From: a virus | DNA length: 32,819 nt | Virus record (IMG/VR): IMGVR_UViG_3300017917_000013 | Location: 1-32,819 of that record | Direction: 5' to 3' (one strand) | Shown here: positions 24,601-31,476 of the stretch, one piece after another | Numbering within the stretch: the stretch's first letter is position 1 | Layout: each line of letters starts with the position of its first letter | Notes under the pieces: model-generated | Database searches by the model: none | What the model saw: the letters and a program-made list of their open reading frames with translations, nothing else | What the model was told of the DNA's origin: nothing | Translations under genes and position numbers: made by a program

Positions 24601-26571
24601 CATCATTCCTGGATTTGCCCTTGCAAAGTTTGTCGCTGCTACAGTAGCATCAACATATGCTTTGCGTAATAAAGATACAGCAGTTGCTTCTGCAGTAAAT
24701 GATTGTGTTAATCTTGTATGTGCTTGGTTTAATGATGCTGCAACAGTTGCTGACTCTAACTGCTCTGCATTTAAATATTGTGTTTGTTGAGCAAGAATAT
24801 TTGTATTGGTTCCAGCCCTTAAAAATCCAGAACGCATTGTTATAAATAATTTAATAATATTTGCTACACCGTTTGCAAGTAAACCAAAAGTCATTAATAA
24901 TACTGGACCAACTGCTCCTATTAATGTTGATGCCACTACAATAAATTTCTTTGTACCATCTCCAAGACTATTAAACTTATCTAAAAGTCTTCCAACAACT
25001 TCAACTACTGGAGTTATTGCTTTTAAGAATGTTTCTCCTATTGGTGCTATTGCTAACTTAAGTTTTTCTACAGACTCTCTAAAGTTAGTTCCTACAGCAT
25101 TTTCTAAAACTCCCAATTCTCGTTCAGATAGGATTGCAAGTTCTTCAACTGAAGATGTTGCAAGTTGTAAAACTCTGCTGGCCTGTGTTCCATCTTTTGT
25201 AACGTTTTGGAACAAAGTAGATAAACGTGAAAACTGGAACTTACCAAATAATTGCTCAATAGCACGAGCACGGTTTAATGGGTCAAGTGTATCTAATGCT
25301 CTAGAGAAGTCAATTACGGTATTTCTAATATTACCTTTGTTTGTTTCTACTATCTTATTTATATTAATTCCAAGTTTACCGAGGAATCCTGCTGCCTTAT
25401 CAGATGGATTAATTAATGAAGCAAGACCAGACTTAAGTGCGTTAGCACCTTCCGATGCATTAATTCCACCCTCTTTCATAGCGGTTAAGAAAAATGCTAA
25501 GTCTTCAACTGATCCACCTAATTGCTTTACAACTGGTCCTGCTTTTGGAATTGCTTCAGTTAAGTCTTCGATAGATACTACAGTCTGGTTTTCAACTGCG
25601 TTTAAAAAGTTAATTTTAGATGCAAGATCTTCTGCTGCAATACCAAATGCATTTGTAACTGAAATTGTAGTTTCTAATGCTTGAGCCTGTTCTACACCAC
25701 CAAGAACTGCAAGTCTAGTTGCTCCCGCTACCTGTGCAGTAAGTTCTGCTCCAGTCTTACCCATTGCTGCTGCTGATGCAGCCATCTCTATGGTTTTAGT
25801 AACTGCAACGCCATACTTTGTAAATTCTTTAGCAAGTTCTTGTACATCTGCTAATGCCTTATTTGTTTCTTCTTTTGTTGTAAACATGTCTCCGTAAACA
25901 CGCTTAAACTTAATTGCCTGTGCTTCAAGATCCATGAATACTTTAGATGCTGCACCACCAAAATACATAAGCGGAATTGTAAAACCAACCATTAACTGGC
26001 GACCAGCCCACTGAGTATTCTTACCAAAATTTAATAAATTTGTAGAGCCTTGTTTTAATAATTGATTTAAGATTGCTTGCTTTTGTGCTGCAATAGCAGT
26101 CTTGGTTGCATAATTTTCCATGTCAAGTGCTGTTGGAGTAATTGACATTGCCTTAATTGCACCAGACGCATCACGACCCATTTTGATGTATTGGGTTTGC
26201 ATCTTTTTAACACGTTCTTCTGCCACTTGGCTAATTGTGTTAAATTCTTGTTTAAATAATTTTCCAAATGTTCTTGTTGATCCGCTTGCATAACGGAAAT
26301 ACTCACGCATTGAAAGTTTATTAGTCTCAAGTGCGTGAGTAAAGGATTCTGTTGAACTTCGTACTAGCCCCATTGAGGCTTGGAATTGACCTGTTGCGTT
26401 TATAGCATTTAAAAGATTAGTCTGCAATCCCTTTTGGGCTGCTGCTGCTGCAGAACTACTTTTTGCTACAGATGAATGGAAAGTTGCTAATTGACGTTGT
26501 AGATTTTTTAATTCTGCCAACGCTGCTGACGTATCAATATGTACGCCAATATTAGCATTTACATCAGCCAT
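18658..26571 (-). CDS. tail tape measure protein, very long, with inserted domain
   Basis: 2637 residues. A TP901-type tape measure core is at about 190-480 (EFTKYGVAVTKTIEMAASAA, AVENQTVVSIEDLTEAIPKA, GGINASEGANALKSGL). Hydrophobic segments lie near 543-578, 1416-1480 and 1665-1706. Two copies of a tape-measure motif (GTxDxxPxMLTxGExVI) are at 680-696 and 2557-2572. Residues 840-1285 are unlike the rest, polar and globular, with a possible kinase-like core at 1030-1185. Residues 2235-2500 are coiled coil. The protein sets tail length and is expected to line the tube and reach the host envelope at infection; at roughly 0.15 nm per residue the tail would be near 400 nm, less any globular part. 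A ribosome site (AGAGGTG) precedes the ATG. Confidence 0.95.
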   Translation of the reverse strand: MADVNANIGVHIDTSAALAELKNLQRQLATFHSSVAKSSSAAAAAQKGLQTNLLNAINATGQFQASMGLVRSSTESFTHALETNKLSMREYFRYASGSTRTFGKLFKQEFNTISQVAEERVKKMQTQYIKMGRDASGAIKAMSITPTALDMENYATKTAIAAQKQAILNQLLKQGSTNLLNFGKNTQWAGRQLMVGFTIPLMYFGGAASKVFMDLEAQAIKFKRVYGDMFTTKEETNKALADVQELAKEFTKYGVAVTKTIEMAASAAAMGKTGAELTAQVAGATRLAVLGGVEQAQALETTISVTNAFGIAAEDLASKINFLNAVENQTVVSIEDLTEAIPKAGPVVKQLGGSVEDLAFFLTAMKEGGINASEGANALKSGLASLINPSDKAAGFLGKLGININKIVETNKGNIRNTVIDFSRALDTLDPLNRARAIEQLFGKFQFSRLSTLFQNVTKDGTQASRVLQLATSSVEELAILSERELGVLENAVGTNFRESVEKLKLAIAPIGETFLKAITPVVEVVGRLLDKFNSLGDGTKKFIVVASTLIGAVGPVLLMTFGLLANGVANIIKLFITMRSGFLRAGTNTNILAQQTQYLNAEQLESATVAASLNQAHTRLTQSFTAEATAVSLLRKAYVDATVAATNFARANPGMMMPMTGGRTPKKFARGATYVPGTGNEDTVPSMLTPGEAVIPAPVAQDPRFQPIIDAMVNGKLQGFQGGTTGVTKATKTANGSISFDGSIFPVKSKPDEIINRINAAINENPSRAQEISRRMRDLVNPEGEGSNRKGRKPKNITATSLGLTASRATKKTERTGSDANPAISKQRRSAGYRDPITGKPVKSENMSRLYVSLREAGLTDIEARNFIGMNESHIKKSANPSNKWFEGEVVRDVKGLNNYLNRIDPNRIKSGTQGSFEKLLLAVDKNPSLLPGINRNQIDRLKKDFEFVKSGRHPVTPSELKSVMNLALFDEKISTNKKLLKTLGISEKYASGAYQAKGVRALARLRAKTQYSFYKTLEPLTLLGSKDSPSAIRQSVNLGERINKSSGRGGTIKNLDGEYRINDRKVFVKGFETLENAKAEMKANALARNLHGLVSPQGQIRMTQDPNNPGRQIPVLISDFDSRFTEENMKRQKFNADNMVKQLVASALRGDKDVKTGNMSGRYVVDPGNAYIYDKASGVREPSTKMSSMQEMIEKNLRIVDAGGASKDFSNKIEPLMNNMTAEEFDQKMKKEVNDLLKKADKALANSGYSPSEAAKIKSRLAGGLDIDFKGIHNRYLASRSVAVKPTEVLEKNGKIKPIPAVKKPKGIKTASSKDTLLTPKENAPRVRNVPRNALGMAPWVAGRANAPFTNLPTGQQYGQLASGIVIPASQLKNFTNSIDNNTESNNKNTKTTNEVTKTSKEQKREMRAQRAQRVGSVAGPIAGVAGMGAMAGYMTGNMALGNTMMGISAIASIAPMLTNPLNIFIASMLAGAAMIYKFNKNINDARKEGVKLAKGMSMSADRVRDLSMISGKIGASEIQARKRQNLLNPLGEEQRKFGQNVLQSDTGKQILSDVEGLIKQQFSTEQIGKILGTNLSQAVLQGAISTDQAASIASALGEELGSYAIPLNITATINQLVGPNGENLEKNPLKVALDIKKESMKNVQSQFDFARNRRKREVTAGGTATTLAGTTGLAASGALLATGVGAPVAAALAVLSAGAIVKAAYDQNKAKAANAKLDAAAVQLGIESIGQNQQLIDAINEQYDKKIKIAKTEKEINDLQAKRKSDIAELNKANSQSLADIIKLSSAMDDKTFNTSISNAASTKFKDASAGTKLLADAAQQDLLKVTDQNMRRTLQIGFVSDNGLSPASIIDLATFVSSSDNAQKQIDFFIKQHGFAELETLQQVFGKFGDSAPTQTREYMLNYINSNSADLKDDLAGLNALASFKQQYGITLDVKTDGVQDLATATAALGVIADQPDTLTKEQVLDLAVKDPNNFGAFAKDFDVLSQGKSTISKYLFVNYKIAANDPNVIAAAKAANMSVPEYIAKGFDLAAVKAPSGATETPEQGKRLTYLDDLLKRLKLTRDAAIKATGGLEELRRVLSKSGGDIKIFKGVNQQLRGQGVNQDFIDFVGDLDPAIQKKFITIKNGIVSITKDGKKLAAALNEAVIGELEDGYQQQVDGLKAQSAKFIELKAAGLSAAEALSIVTNEQVALALASGKSKEEVDRIIVGLRNLRTQEKATLAEINPAKYVKEQIDMAQEYYDVLEREARNVYQPQIDAVNKLIDANEKLIETKQRDIEINYDRPIALLNEQSTILNHDLSLIDKAADAINKKYNDQEEALTKIYDINSRIAEQEKEKLSIVNALVEGDIALAAQALQEQRQAAAQAAKERSLEALQSARDAELTGLRSPGGLTRVQIEEKLYDISEQIYVLEQKQIPVLAEIKKLQDANYNYQVNSIAPLQAKLDKELEAIEVQRKKWNDIQLSVDGAKVRSTEYNDALKNIEDTLKRVKGLWSEIGTASSNAASSLGGSSTTSTFTSNGTKITVPKNVGQAWGFNTGGIVPKYFATGGLSRGTDRIPAMLTAGEYVIKKSAVDSLGVGTMNSINNGNIPSSPVYNYSLSVNVEGSNNSADDIARTVMSEIKKIDSQRIRGIR
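22717..24054 (-). other. globular insert in tape measure protein with kinase-like core
   Basis: Covers tape measure residues about 840-1285. The core (1030-1185) shows, in order: a Gly-rich stretch (SSGRGG, 1047-1052), Lys1071 in KVFVKGF, Glu1082 on a following helix (AEMKANALAR), a helix NMVKQLVASAL, then a loop with Asp1155 and Asn1160 (DVKTGN, D-x4-N) and an Asp at 1168 or 1176 in a strand-turn-strand. This is the order of ATP, metal and catalytic residues in protein kinase, aminoglycoside phosphotransferase and HipA-like folds. Residues 850-990 before it are helical and unrecognised. Activity is not shown; the fold call is an inference. Confidence 0.4.
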
Positions 26572-26590
26572 TCATTTACACCTCTTTTAT

Positions 26591-26923
26591 TTAATTATTT
26601 GCAAGCACTGTATTTAAAAGAGCGTTTGCATCTGCCAATTTTACTCCAGAGGCTGCTTCAATAATCTTGTAAACTGTTGGAAGGTCTAAAACCTCTTCTA
26701 GTTTGCTGATCTCTTTTGCTAACTCTGGGCTGTATTGCTCCATAGCAATTTGTACGCACTCAATAAGAAGAGTCATTGACTTTTCATTATCTTCTGCAAC
26801 TACTGCTATTTGTTCGAACTTCTTCATAAATGGACGAAGCAAAGAGATCTTTAATGGACGTGCCTTAATCTTTGTGCCGTCAATAAGAACAAGTTCTATT
26901 TCTTCGTGTACTGTTGTTGCCAT
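26591..26923 (-). CDS. short tail assembly chaperone (gpG-like paralogue)
   Basis: 110 residues, homologous to the first 92 residues of the upstream gene. With no gaps in the first part, both have LIDGT at 13-17, PLKI at 23-26 and LR at 29-30, then F-M-x2-F-E, a central Cys, a Met-x-Gln-Tyr segment, and a PT-[IV]-YKI-x-E motif. It lacks the second domain of its paralogue and ends 20 bases before the tape measure gene. In siphoviruses the short chaperone (like lambda gpG) is normally in excess over the fused long form (gpGT). Here a strong ribosome site (GGAGGAA) and its own extended -10 promoter would give such an excess. It would coat the tape measure during tail assembly. Confidence 0.75.
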   Translation of the reverse strand: MATTVHEEIELVLIDGTKIKARPLKISLLRPFMKKFEQIAVVAEDNEKSMTLLIECVQIAMEQYSPELAKEISKLEEVLDLPTVYKIIEAASGVKLADANALLNTVLANN

Positions 26924-26951
26924 TTTTATTCCTCCAAATGTAGACTAACCA

Positions 26952-26960
26952 ATTATAGCA
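26952..26960 (-). promoter_or_regulatory. extended -10 promoter element (TGCTATAAT) before short chaperone
   Basis: TGC-TATAAT on the minus strand in the gap between the long and short chaperones. CTGAAA, 17 bases upstream, matches four of six -35 positions. A start near 26945 would give a leader of about 21 bases containing GGAGGAA. It could also serve the tape measure and tail-tip genes. Confidence 0.6.
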
Positions 26961-26969
26961 TAAAAGACT

Positions 26970-27650
26970 TTATTTTTCAGTTAAATCTTCGTAGTCTAAC
27001 CCCATGCCAATACCAAATCCAGCCTTACTAGCATTTGCTCCTTGATAGGCTAAAATATCATTAGAGTCTTGTGCCTTACCACCACTGAATACTCTTGCCT
27101 TCATTTCTTCCCAAGCATTTTGTTTACCGCTTTGTTTATCAAGATCTACCCCTTGCATAGCAGCCATAAACTTTTTTTCTTGATAGTCTAAATCTCTTTT
27201 TGCTGATAAGGTGGCTATTAGTTCTGGCATAGATAATGATTTCTCTAACTCCTCATAGTCTTTCCAAATACCCAATAAAAATACTTCAGACTCTAATTCT
27301 GCTAAATCTAACTCACTCCATGTTGAACCAGACTCTTTAGCCTGCTTAGTTACAGGCTCTTCTGATTTTTGATTAATCTTTATTCCAGCAGACAATTCTA
27401 AAATTTTATATATCGTGGGCATATCTACATGATCTGCCAGATCATTAACTATACTAGGATAGTACTGTTTCATAGTAATACTTGCACATTTACACAAATG
27501 TTCTATTGCTTCATCATCTGTGCTTGATGCTTTTACGGTCTCAAATATATCCATAAATTCTCTAAGATATTTTATCTTTAATGGAGTAATATAAATCTCA
27601 GTTCCATCAATTAATGAAATATATCCAGAATCGTATATTTTTGTAGGCAT
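26970..27650 (-). CDS. long tail assembly chaperone (gpG-T-like, naturally fused)
   Basis: 226 residues from the ATG at 27650. An in-frame GTG at 27683 would add 11 residues, but it lies inside the terminator stem; the ATG also puts LIDGT at 13-17, exactly as in the shorter paralogue downstream. Residues 1-92 form the chaperone domain shared with that paralogue. Residues about 110-226 are a second domain (AELESEVFLLGIW, KKFMAAMQGVDL, GFGIGMGLDYED) of the kind normally reached by programmed frameshifting. Here it is fused in frame. It would bind tape measure and major tail protein during assembly. No ribosome site precedes the ATG; a -10 box lies six bases upstream, so a leaderless transcript is likely. 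Confidence 0.75.
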   Translation of the reverse strand: MPTKIYDSGYISLIDGTEIYITPLKIKYLREFMDIFETVKASSTDDEAIEHLCKCASITMKQYYPSIVNDLADHVDMPTIYKILELSAGIKINQKSEEPVTKQAKESGSTWSELDLAELESEVFLLGIWKDYEELEKSLSMPELIATLSAKRDLDYQEKKFMAAMQGVDLDKQSGKQNAWEEMKARVFSGGKAQDSNDILAYQGANASKAGFGIGMGLDYEDLTEK

Positions 27651-27656
27651 TATACT

Positions 27657-27665
27657 ATTGTACCA
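27657..27665 (-). promoter_or_regulatory. extended -10 element (TGGTACAAT) for a leaderless transcript
   Basis: TGG-TACAAT on the minus strand, separated from the ATG at 27650 by six bases. A start seven bases downstream of the -10 would be the A of the ATG. No Shine-Dalgarno sequence is present. It lies immediately after the terminator of the major tail protein gene. Confidence 0.55.
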
Positions 27666-27698
27666 AAAAAGAAAACTGCCCACCTAAAAAGATGGGCA
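27666..27698 (-). terminator. intrinsic terminator after major tail protein gene
   Basis: On the minus strand an eight-pair stem (27677-27684 with 27691-27698, one G-U pair) encloses a six-base loop and is followed by a U-rich tract (TTTTCTTTTTT). It begins about 20 bases after the stop of the major tail protein gene. A new promoter follows at once. Confidence 0.8.
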
Positions 27699-27718
27699 AT
27701 TCTCACTATATTAAATTG

Positions 27719-28342
27719 TTATGATGCTGATACTGTACGATCTACGATCTTACCGTATGAAGCGTTATCATTTGGAAGTAGACGGAATGAAACTTCAAAC
27801 ATTGTTGCTTCATCACGCTTTGCAGATACTGTTACATTTTCGATTGAAAGTGCACGGTATGCTACATAAACTCTTTCTAGATTGCTTCCTTCAGCGCAGT
27901 CACCTGTTCCAGGACCTACCGCAACCAATCCACGCTCAACTGGGCATTCGCCAAGTTCACCTGCAGAAAGATTAAGGGTTGGATTACCTGATACAGTTGA
28001 TAGATTTGAATCTGAGCCTGCTAATGCAAACAAAAGATTCTCAAGTGTTGACTCAGCAAAAGTTGTATTAAGGTTAACTTGCATTCCTTGCTTGTATAAC
28101 TTTGCTACGTCAAGTACCTGGTCAACGTTAACCTCACCAAAATCTGGTTGGAATTGAAGTTCCAAACCATTCATGGTGTAACCAACGTTACGGAAATCTG
28201 CATCTGAAGAGAGAGTCTCTCTGAAAGATGTTCCGTTTACGTAATTTGGTAGATCAGCGTCTGTTAGTGGACCTGCCTCAAATGTGAAAAGTGCTGCTGC
28301 ACCCACAATGATATTAGCGTTCGAACCACGGGTATATGCCAT
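27719..28342 (-). CDS. major tail (tube) protein
   Basis: 207 residues. Its place between the tail terminator and the chaperones, and its beta-rich sequence, mark it as the tail tube subunit: GSNANIIVGAAALFTFEAG at the N-terminus, a central LELQFQPDFGEVNV, and a C-terminal VTVSAKRDEATMFEVSFRLLP strand set. It has its own promoter upstream, a strong ribosome site (AGAGGTGA) and a terminator downstream, as expected of a protein needed in hundreds of copies. Its G+C is far above that of neighbours (one sampled 60-base line is 57 percent), which suggests selection on codon use for high expression. Confidence 0.8.
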   Translation of the reverse strand: MAYTRGSNANIIVGAAALFTFEAGPLTDADLPNYVNGTSFRETLSSDADFRNVGYTMNGLELQFQPDFGEVNVDQVLDVAKLYKQGMQVNLNTTFAESTLENLLFALAGSDSNLSTVSGNPTLNLSAGELGECPVERGLVAVGPGTGDCAEGSNLERVYVAYRALSIENVTVSAKRDEATMFEVSFRLLPNDNASYGKIVDRTVSAS

Positions 28343-28397
28343 AATTATTCACCTCTTTTTTCTTTGTTGAAATAAAGGGCTTGTTTCCTCATTTACA

Positions 28398-28406
28398 ATT
28401 ATAACA
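28398..28406 (-). promoter_or_regulatory. extended -10 promoter element (TGTTATAAT) for major tail protein
   Basis: TGT-TATAAT on the minus strand, near the end of the tail terminator gene. A start near 28391 would give a leader of about 48 bases with the AGAGGTGA ribosome site. No clear -35 is seen. Together with the downstream terminator it isolates the major tail protein gene as one transcript. Confidence 0.6.
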
Positions 28407-28411
28407 GCCTT

Positions 28412-29047
28412 TTATATTGTTTCTTTGGTTGCCCGCTTAGGTTCAGGGGTCCAGTCATCGAATGCTAGTCCGTCAGTTTTTGCCTCATAAATTGTTCTTC
28501 CATTTTCATCAAAGCCTATAGGTCTTTTACTTCCCATTTGGTGATAGTCAAACTCTATAATTATCTTGTTTCCACCATAGGTTCTGGCAGTTCCAAAGTC
28601 TATAATGTCTCTAGTTTCTTCTAGTTGATATACCTTGAAGGTATGAAAAAAGAACATATTATCTATAAGGCTTCCATCATCTAGTTCTACCTGTCTATTC
28701 ATACACCAGTTATTAATCTCTTGTGCCGTCTCATCTCCACGATCCATAAGTCTCAACACTGCTTCCTGAATTTTTACCATATTTAGAATTGAGTTATCTG
28801 CAGTAGCATAAAAGTAATAGAGTAATTGCTCACACTTTATGTGTGGGAATGCAGACCTATTCATCTTAATAAGCCTATCCCATGTTGCCATTACTCCACC
28901 ATCTGGAAAGTATTGTGTAAGATCATTTATTGTAGATGGAGTTGAAGGAAAAAATGGTGTTTCAATATTTGTTAATTGCTCTATTTTAGCCTTTAAATAT
29001 TTGTTAATCCATAATACTGGAGTATTCAATAAATCATTGTTTGCCAT
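28412..29047 (-). CDS. tail terminator-like protein
   Basis: 211 residues. Position directly upstream of the major tail protein is that of tail terminators (lambda gpU-like), which cap the growing tube and join it to the head. The sequence mixes helices in the first half (LNTPVLWINKYLKAKIEQL, NMVKIQEAVLRLMDRGDE) and strands in the second (FFFHTFKVYQLEETRDI, GGNKIIIEFDYHQMG), compatible with that fold. The start overlaps the upstream stop as TAATG with a ribosome site GGTAGGG. The assignment rests mainly on gene order. Confidence 0.6.
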   Translation of the reverse strand: MANNDLLNTPVLWINKYLKAKIEQLTNIETPFFPSTPSTINDLTQYFPDGGVMATWDRLIKMNRSAFPHIKCEQLLYYFYATADNSILNMVKIQEAVLRLMDRGDETAQEINNWCMNRQVELDDGSLIDNMFFFHTFKVYQLEETRDIIDFGTARTYGGNKIIIEFDYHQMGSKRPIGFDENGRTIYEAKTDGLAFDDWTPEPKRATKETI

Positions 29048-29718
29048 TATGCACCTACCCTAACATTTGTAATCCATCTGTATCCAATTTGAATACCTTT
29101 ATTTTTACCCATTTTTTTACCAGATGCAATATTCTTCTTATATGCTACTGGATTTTTTATATTATCTAACAGTCCGCTATTTCTTAAAAATGATTGTTTA
29201 AAATATCTAGACATAAATAAATTAAATACCTTTTCAAACCCATCCTGTGTATTTCCTCCAGGATTATCTACTGTTATTGGTGCTTTAGAAAATATTTCTT
29301 CTCCATTAACTTCAAATCTTAGTGCCTTGGCTCTTTTAGGTTTGATAGTAACTGGTATGCCATTTTCCATAATAATTGCTTTATTATAAAATGGAGTATT
29401 TGATCCATTTTGAACTGAAGATGATTGCTTAAAAGTAGATTTTAAAGATAATCCTAAATTACTAACAGTATAATCAATATCAAATAATCTTGCTGCTGGG
29501 CTACCAGTTCTATACCATTCATATACGTGATGAAGTGTATCTGGACTCATTCTAGCATTTGAATCAATAAACTCTTTTAATATTTCTATTGTCTCTTTTC
29601 CTAAAGCATCTAAGAATTTTGTCTTTCCTTTTTGTGCTCCGTCTAAAAATCCAAATGAATATTGAATAATATTATCCATTTCTTTTTGAAACATTTTGTT
29701 ATCTAGTTTAACTATCAT
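29047..29718 (-). CDS. neck/tail-completion protein (HK97 gp10-like)
   Basis: 223 residues. Near the start is a helical region (MFQKEMDNIIQYSFGFLDGAQKG cut by a Lys-rich turn), then KETIEILKEFIDSNARMSPDTLHHVYEWYRTG, a pattern seen in HK97 gp10-type neck proteins where a long helix precedes a HVYEWY-like motif. The C-terminal half is beta-rich and basic (IQIGYRWITNVRVGA). It sits between head closure and tail terminator genes, with ATGA and TAATG overlaps on both sides. It would help seal the head-tail joint. Confidence 0.6.
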   Translation of the reverse strand: MIVKLDNKMFQKEMDNIIQYSFGFLDGAQKGKTKFLDALGKETIEILKEFIDSNARMSPDTLHHVYEWYRTGSPAARLFDIDYTVSNLGLSLKSTFKQSSSVQNGSNTPFYNKAIIMENGIPVTIKPKRAKALRFEVNGEEIFSKAPITVDNPGGNTQDGFEKVFNLFMSRYFKQSFLRNSGLLDNIKNPVAYKKNIASGKKMGKNKGIQIGYRWITNVRVGA

Positions 29719-30161
29719 AGATCAACCGCCTGATTTTCGGATCTTCTAATAACAAGTTTATAGTATTCTATATTGCCAAAAGGACCTACGATAGGTTCTT
29801 GTGATGCAACTTCATATATGGTCGGCTTTCCTGCACGAATACCAGCAGTTTCTTTATAAATAATATTAGAATGTTTGTCACGTATATTACTAATTACAAT
29901 ATTTGTTATAGAATTTTGTGTCTCAAGATGTGAGATTCTAATATCAGATTTTGTTCGACCTAAAAGGATATTCTCTTGTGTAATGTTTACATTTGGCTTA
30001 ATCTCTTCTTGTCCTGCTGCGCCAACAACATTAAAGTTACAGGCTACTGATCTATCTAAAATCCAATTCTTTTTAACATTTCCATACGCACCCTGGTCAA
30101 CAATTGGGTAATATACATCTGCAAGCATTGGGAAAATATAGTCGGTTGGTTCGCATATCAT
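29715..30161 (-). CDS. head closure protein
   Basis: 148 residues. It follows the connector gene and has the composition of head-tail stopper proteins: a strand-rich core (ACNFNVVGAAGQEEI, ITNIVISNIRDKHSNIIY, YYKLVIRRSENQ) with an N-terminal segment holding DVYYPIVDQGAYGNVKKNW. Such proteins close the portal channel after packaging. The start overlaps the connector stop (TAATG). The call is based on order and general pattern. Confidence 0.55.
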   Translation of the reverse strand: MICEPTDYIFPMLADVYYPIVDQGAYGNVKKNWILDRSVACNFNVVGAAGQEEIKPNVNITQENILLGRTKSDIRISHLETQNSITNIVISNIRDKHSNIIYKETAGIRAGKPTIYEVASQEPIVGPFGNIEYYKLVIRRSENQAVDL

Positions 30162-31072
30162 TATAATATTCCTGGTTTAACAATTGTCACAACATACTTG
30201 TCAAGTATCTTATCAACTAACATATTTCCAGTTCCATCCAATACAGATTTATCAAACTGAATTCTAAACTGATCTGTGTTATATCCAGTTACATACCTCT
30301 TATAATAATCTAACTTTCCACACTTAAGATCTTCAATTAAAAGTTTTGTAGCATACTCAACATCTGCTGGAATTGTTTTAAATCCAGTATCTAAAATAAA
30401 TGTATAGTCATAGCCTTTAGGGAAATCTACAGTTCTGCTAGATCCAACATTTCCTAAATCTCCGTATGCTGGAATATATGTTCCTGGAGTTGACTCTGCT
30501 CTATTATAATTATCATTAATAACTCTTTGTATTGCTGAGTTATCCAATGTAACAATATAATCATAAACATTTTCTTCTGGCGTATCTACATCATAGACTA
30601 AAACGTTATTTTCATAAGCCTTTAAAACTTTATTTGTGTCATCCCATAAACTAAAATAGTCTGTTCCTTGACCTGTGGCTTGAACAACTTGTTTATGATT
30701 ATAAAATCCATCACCTACGTATGTATCTATAAGTGAACGAGCAACTAACTCTAGTGTTTTATATTCGGTAATCTCTGATGCAGTTGTTCCAAGTGTTTCT
30801 GGATTTATATATGGACGCATTACATCTAGATTACTTTCTAAAAGAATGTGCTCATGCTCTGTATCATAGAAACGAATAAGGAACTTTCTGTCAAACTGTA
30901 CCTTTTCTAAAGGCAATTCATACTCAACAACGCCATTTGCATCTGATGTTACTTCTGTCTCTTCTACTGAATGGTCAACTAGATCTTCAACGTATTGAAT
31001 GTAATCATAGTTTGCAATAGGCAAAGTCCATACTGTTGTTAATGGGTAGGGTGGTACTCTCATAACTTCCAT
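30161..31072 (-). CDS. head-tail connector (adaptor) protein
   Basis: 303 residues. The first 90 form a beta domain (VEYELPLEKVQFDRKFLIRFYDTE). The middle and end carry features of gp6/gp15-type adaptors: ELVARSLIDTYVGDGF near 108-123 and DVEYATKLLIEDLKCGKLDYYKRYV near 240-264, helices that dock on the portal ring. It is longer than typical adaptors (about 100-150) because of the N-terminal beta domain. A ribosome site (GGAG) precedes the ATG by nine bases. It would connect the portal to the head closure protein. Confidence 0.65.
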   Translation of the reverse strand: MEVMRVPPYPLTTVWTLPIANYDYIQYVEDLVDHSVEETEVTSDANGVVEYELPLEKVQFDRKFLIRFYDTEHEHILLESNLDVMRPYINPETLGTTASEITEYKTLELVARSLIDTYVGDGFYNHKQVVQATGQGTDYFSLWDDTNKVLKAYENNVLVYDVDTPEENVYDYIVTLDNSAIQRVINDNYNRAESTPGTYIPAYGDLGNVGSSRTVDFPKGYDYTFILDTGFKTIPADVEYATKLLIEDLKCGKLDYYKRYVTGYNTDQFRIQFDKSVLDGTGNMLVDKILDKYVVTIVKPGIL

Positions 31073-31453
31073 TTAAATTACTCCAAACTCTCGTGCAACT
31101 TCTTCAGGTGTAGCCAATCTGACGTGTTCACGGGTAAGCCATTTATCGGCTACCTCTTTTTCTAAAATATTATATCCACATAATACCTTGCCAATTTCTG
31201 GCCAAAATACATTTTTAGTTGAATGGATTGCAACTGTTTCAGACTTTGTCTTTTTTGGACTATTTGTTTTAACTTTTTTTCCATTGGTTTCGGCTTTTTT
31301 AATTCCAATTGCTCCGCTAGGAATTGCTCCAAGAGCCTCTTTGATTTTTGTTTCTTTAGGATTATTATTCAATGCAGAAGTGGCATCAGTTTCGTCTGTA
31401 TTAAAAACTTCATCTGATGCAGATATTTCAAAACTTTTTAATTCTTCTGACAT
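31073..31453 (-). CDS. small head protein of unknown role
   Basis: 126 residues. The first 75 are polar and probably unstructured, with an acidic start and a Lys-rich middle (KKAETNGKKVKTNSPKKTK). The last 45 form a compact domain (KVLCGYNILEKEVADKWLTREHVRLATPEEVAREFGV). This looks like a small capsid-associated or head-tail joining protein, but no family is certain. Its own promoter and a strong ribosome site (GGGAGGA) follow the terminator of the capsid gene. Confidence 0.6.
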   Translation of the reverse strand: MSEELKSFEISASDEVFNTDETDATSALNNNPKETKIKEALGAIPSGAIGIKKAETNGKKVKTNSPKKTKSETVAIHSTKNVFWPEIGKVLCGYNILEKEVADKWLTREHVRLATPEEVAREFGVI

Positions 31454-31476
31454 TATTGTCCTCCCATTTACTCTAT

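Noticed and set aside
24806-25684. 292-codon open frame on the plus strand
   Set aside because: It lies wholly antisense to the tape measure core, whose motifs are clear. Its composition (runs of Ser, Pro, Ile) is that of a reverse-frame shadow and it has no ribosome site.
26591-26640. Programmed frameshift at the end of the short chaperone
   Set aside because: No convincing slippery heptamer was seen and only 20 bases separate its stop from the tape measure start, so no second domain could be reached.
27651-27683. GTG at 27683 as the start of the long chaperone
   Set aside because: It lies within the terminator stem, and the ATG at 27650 aligns residue for residue with the paralogous chaperone.
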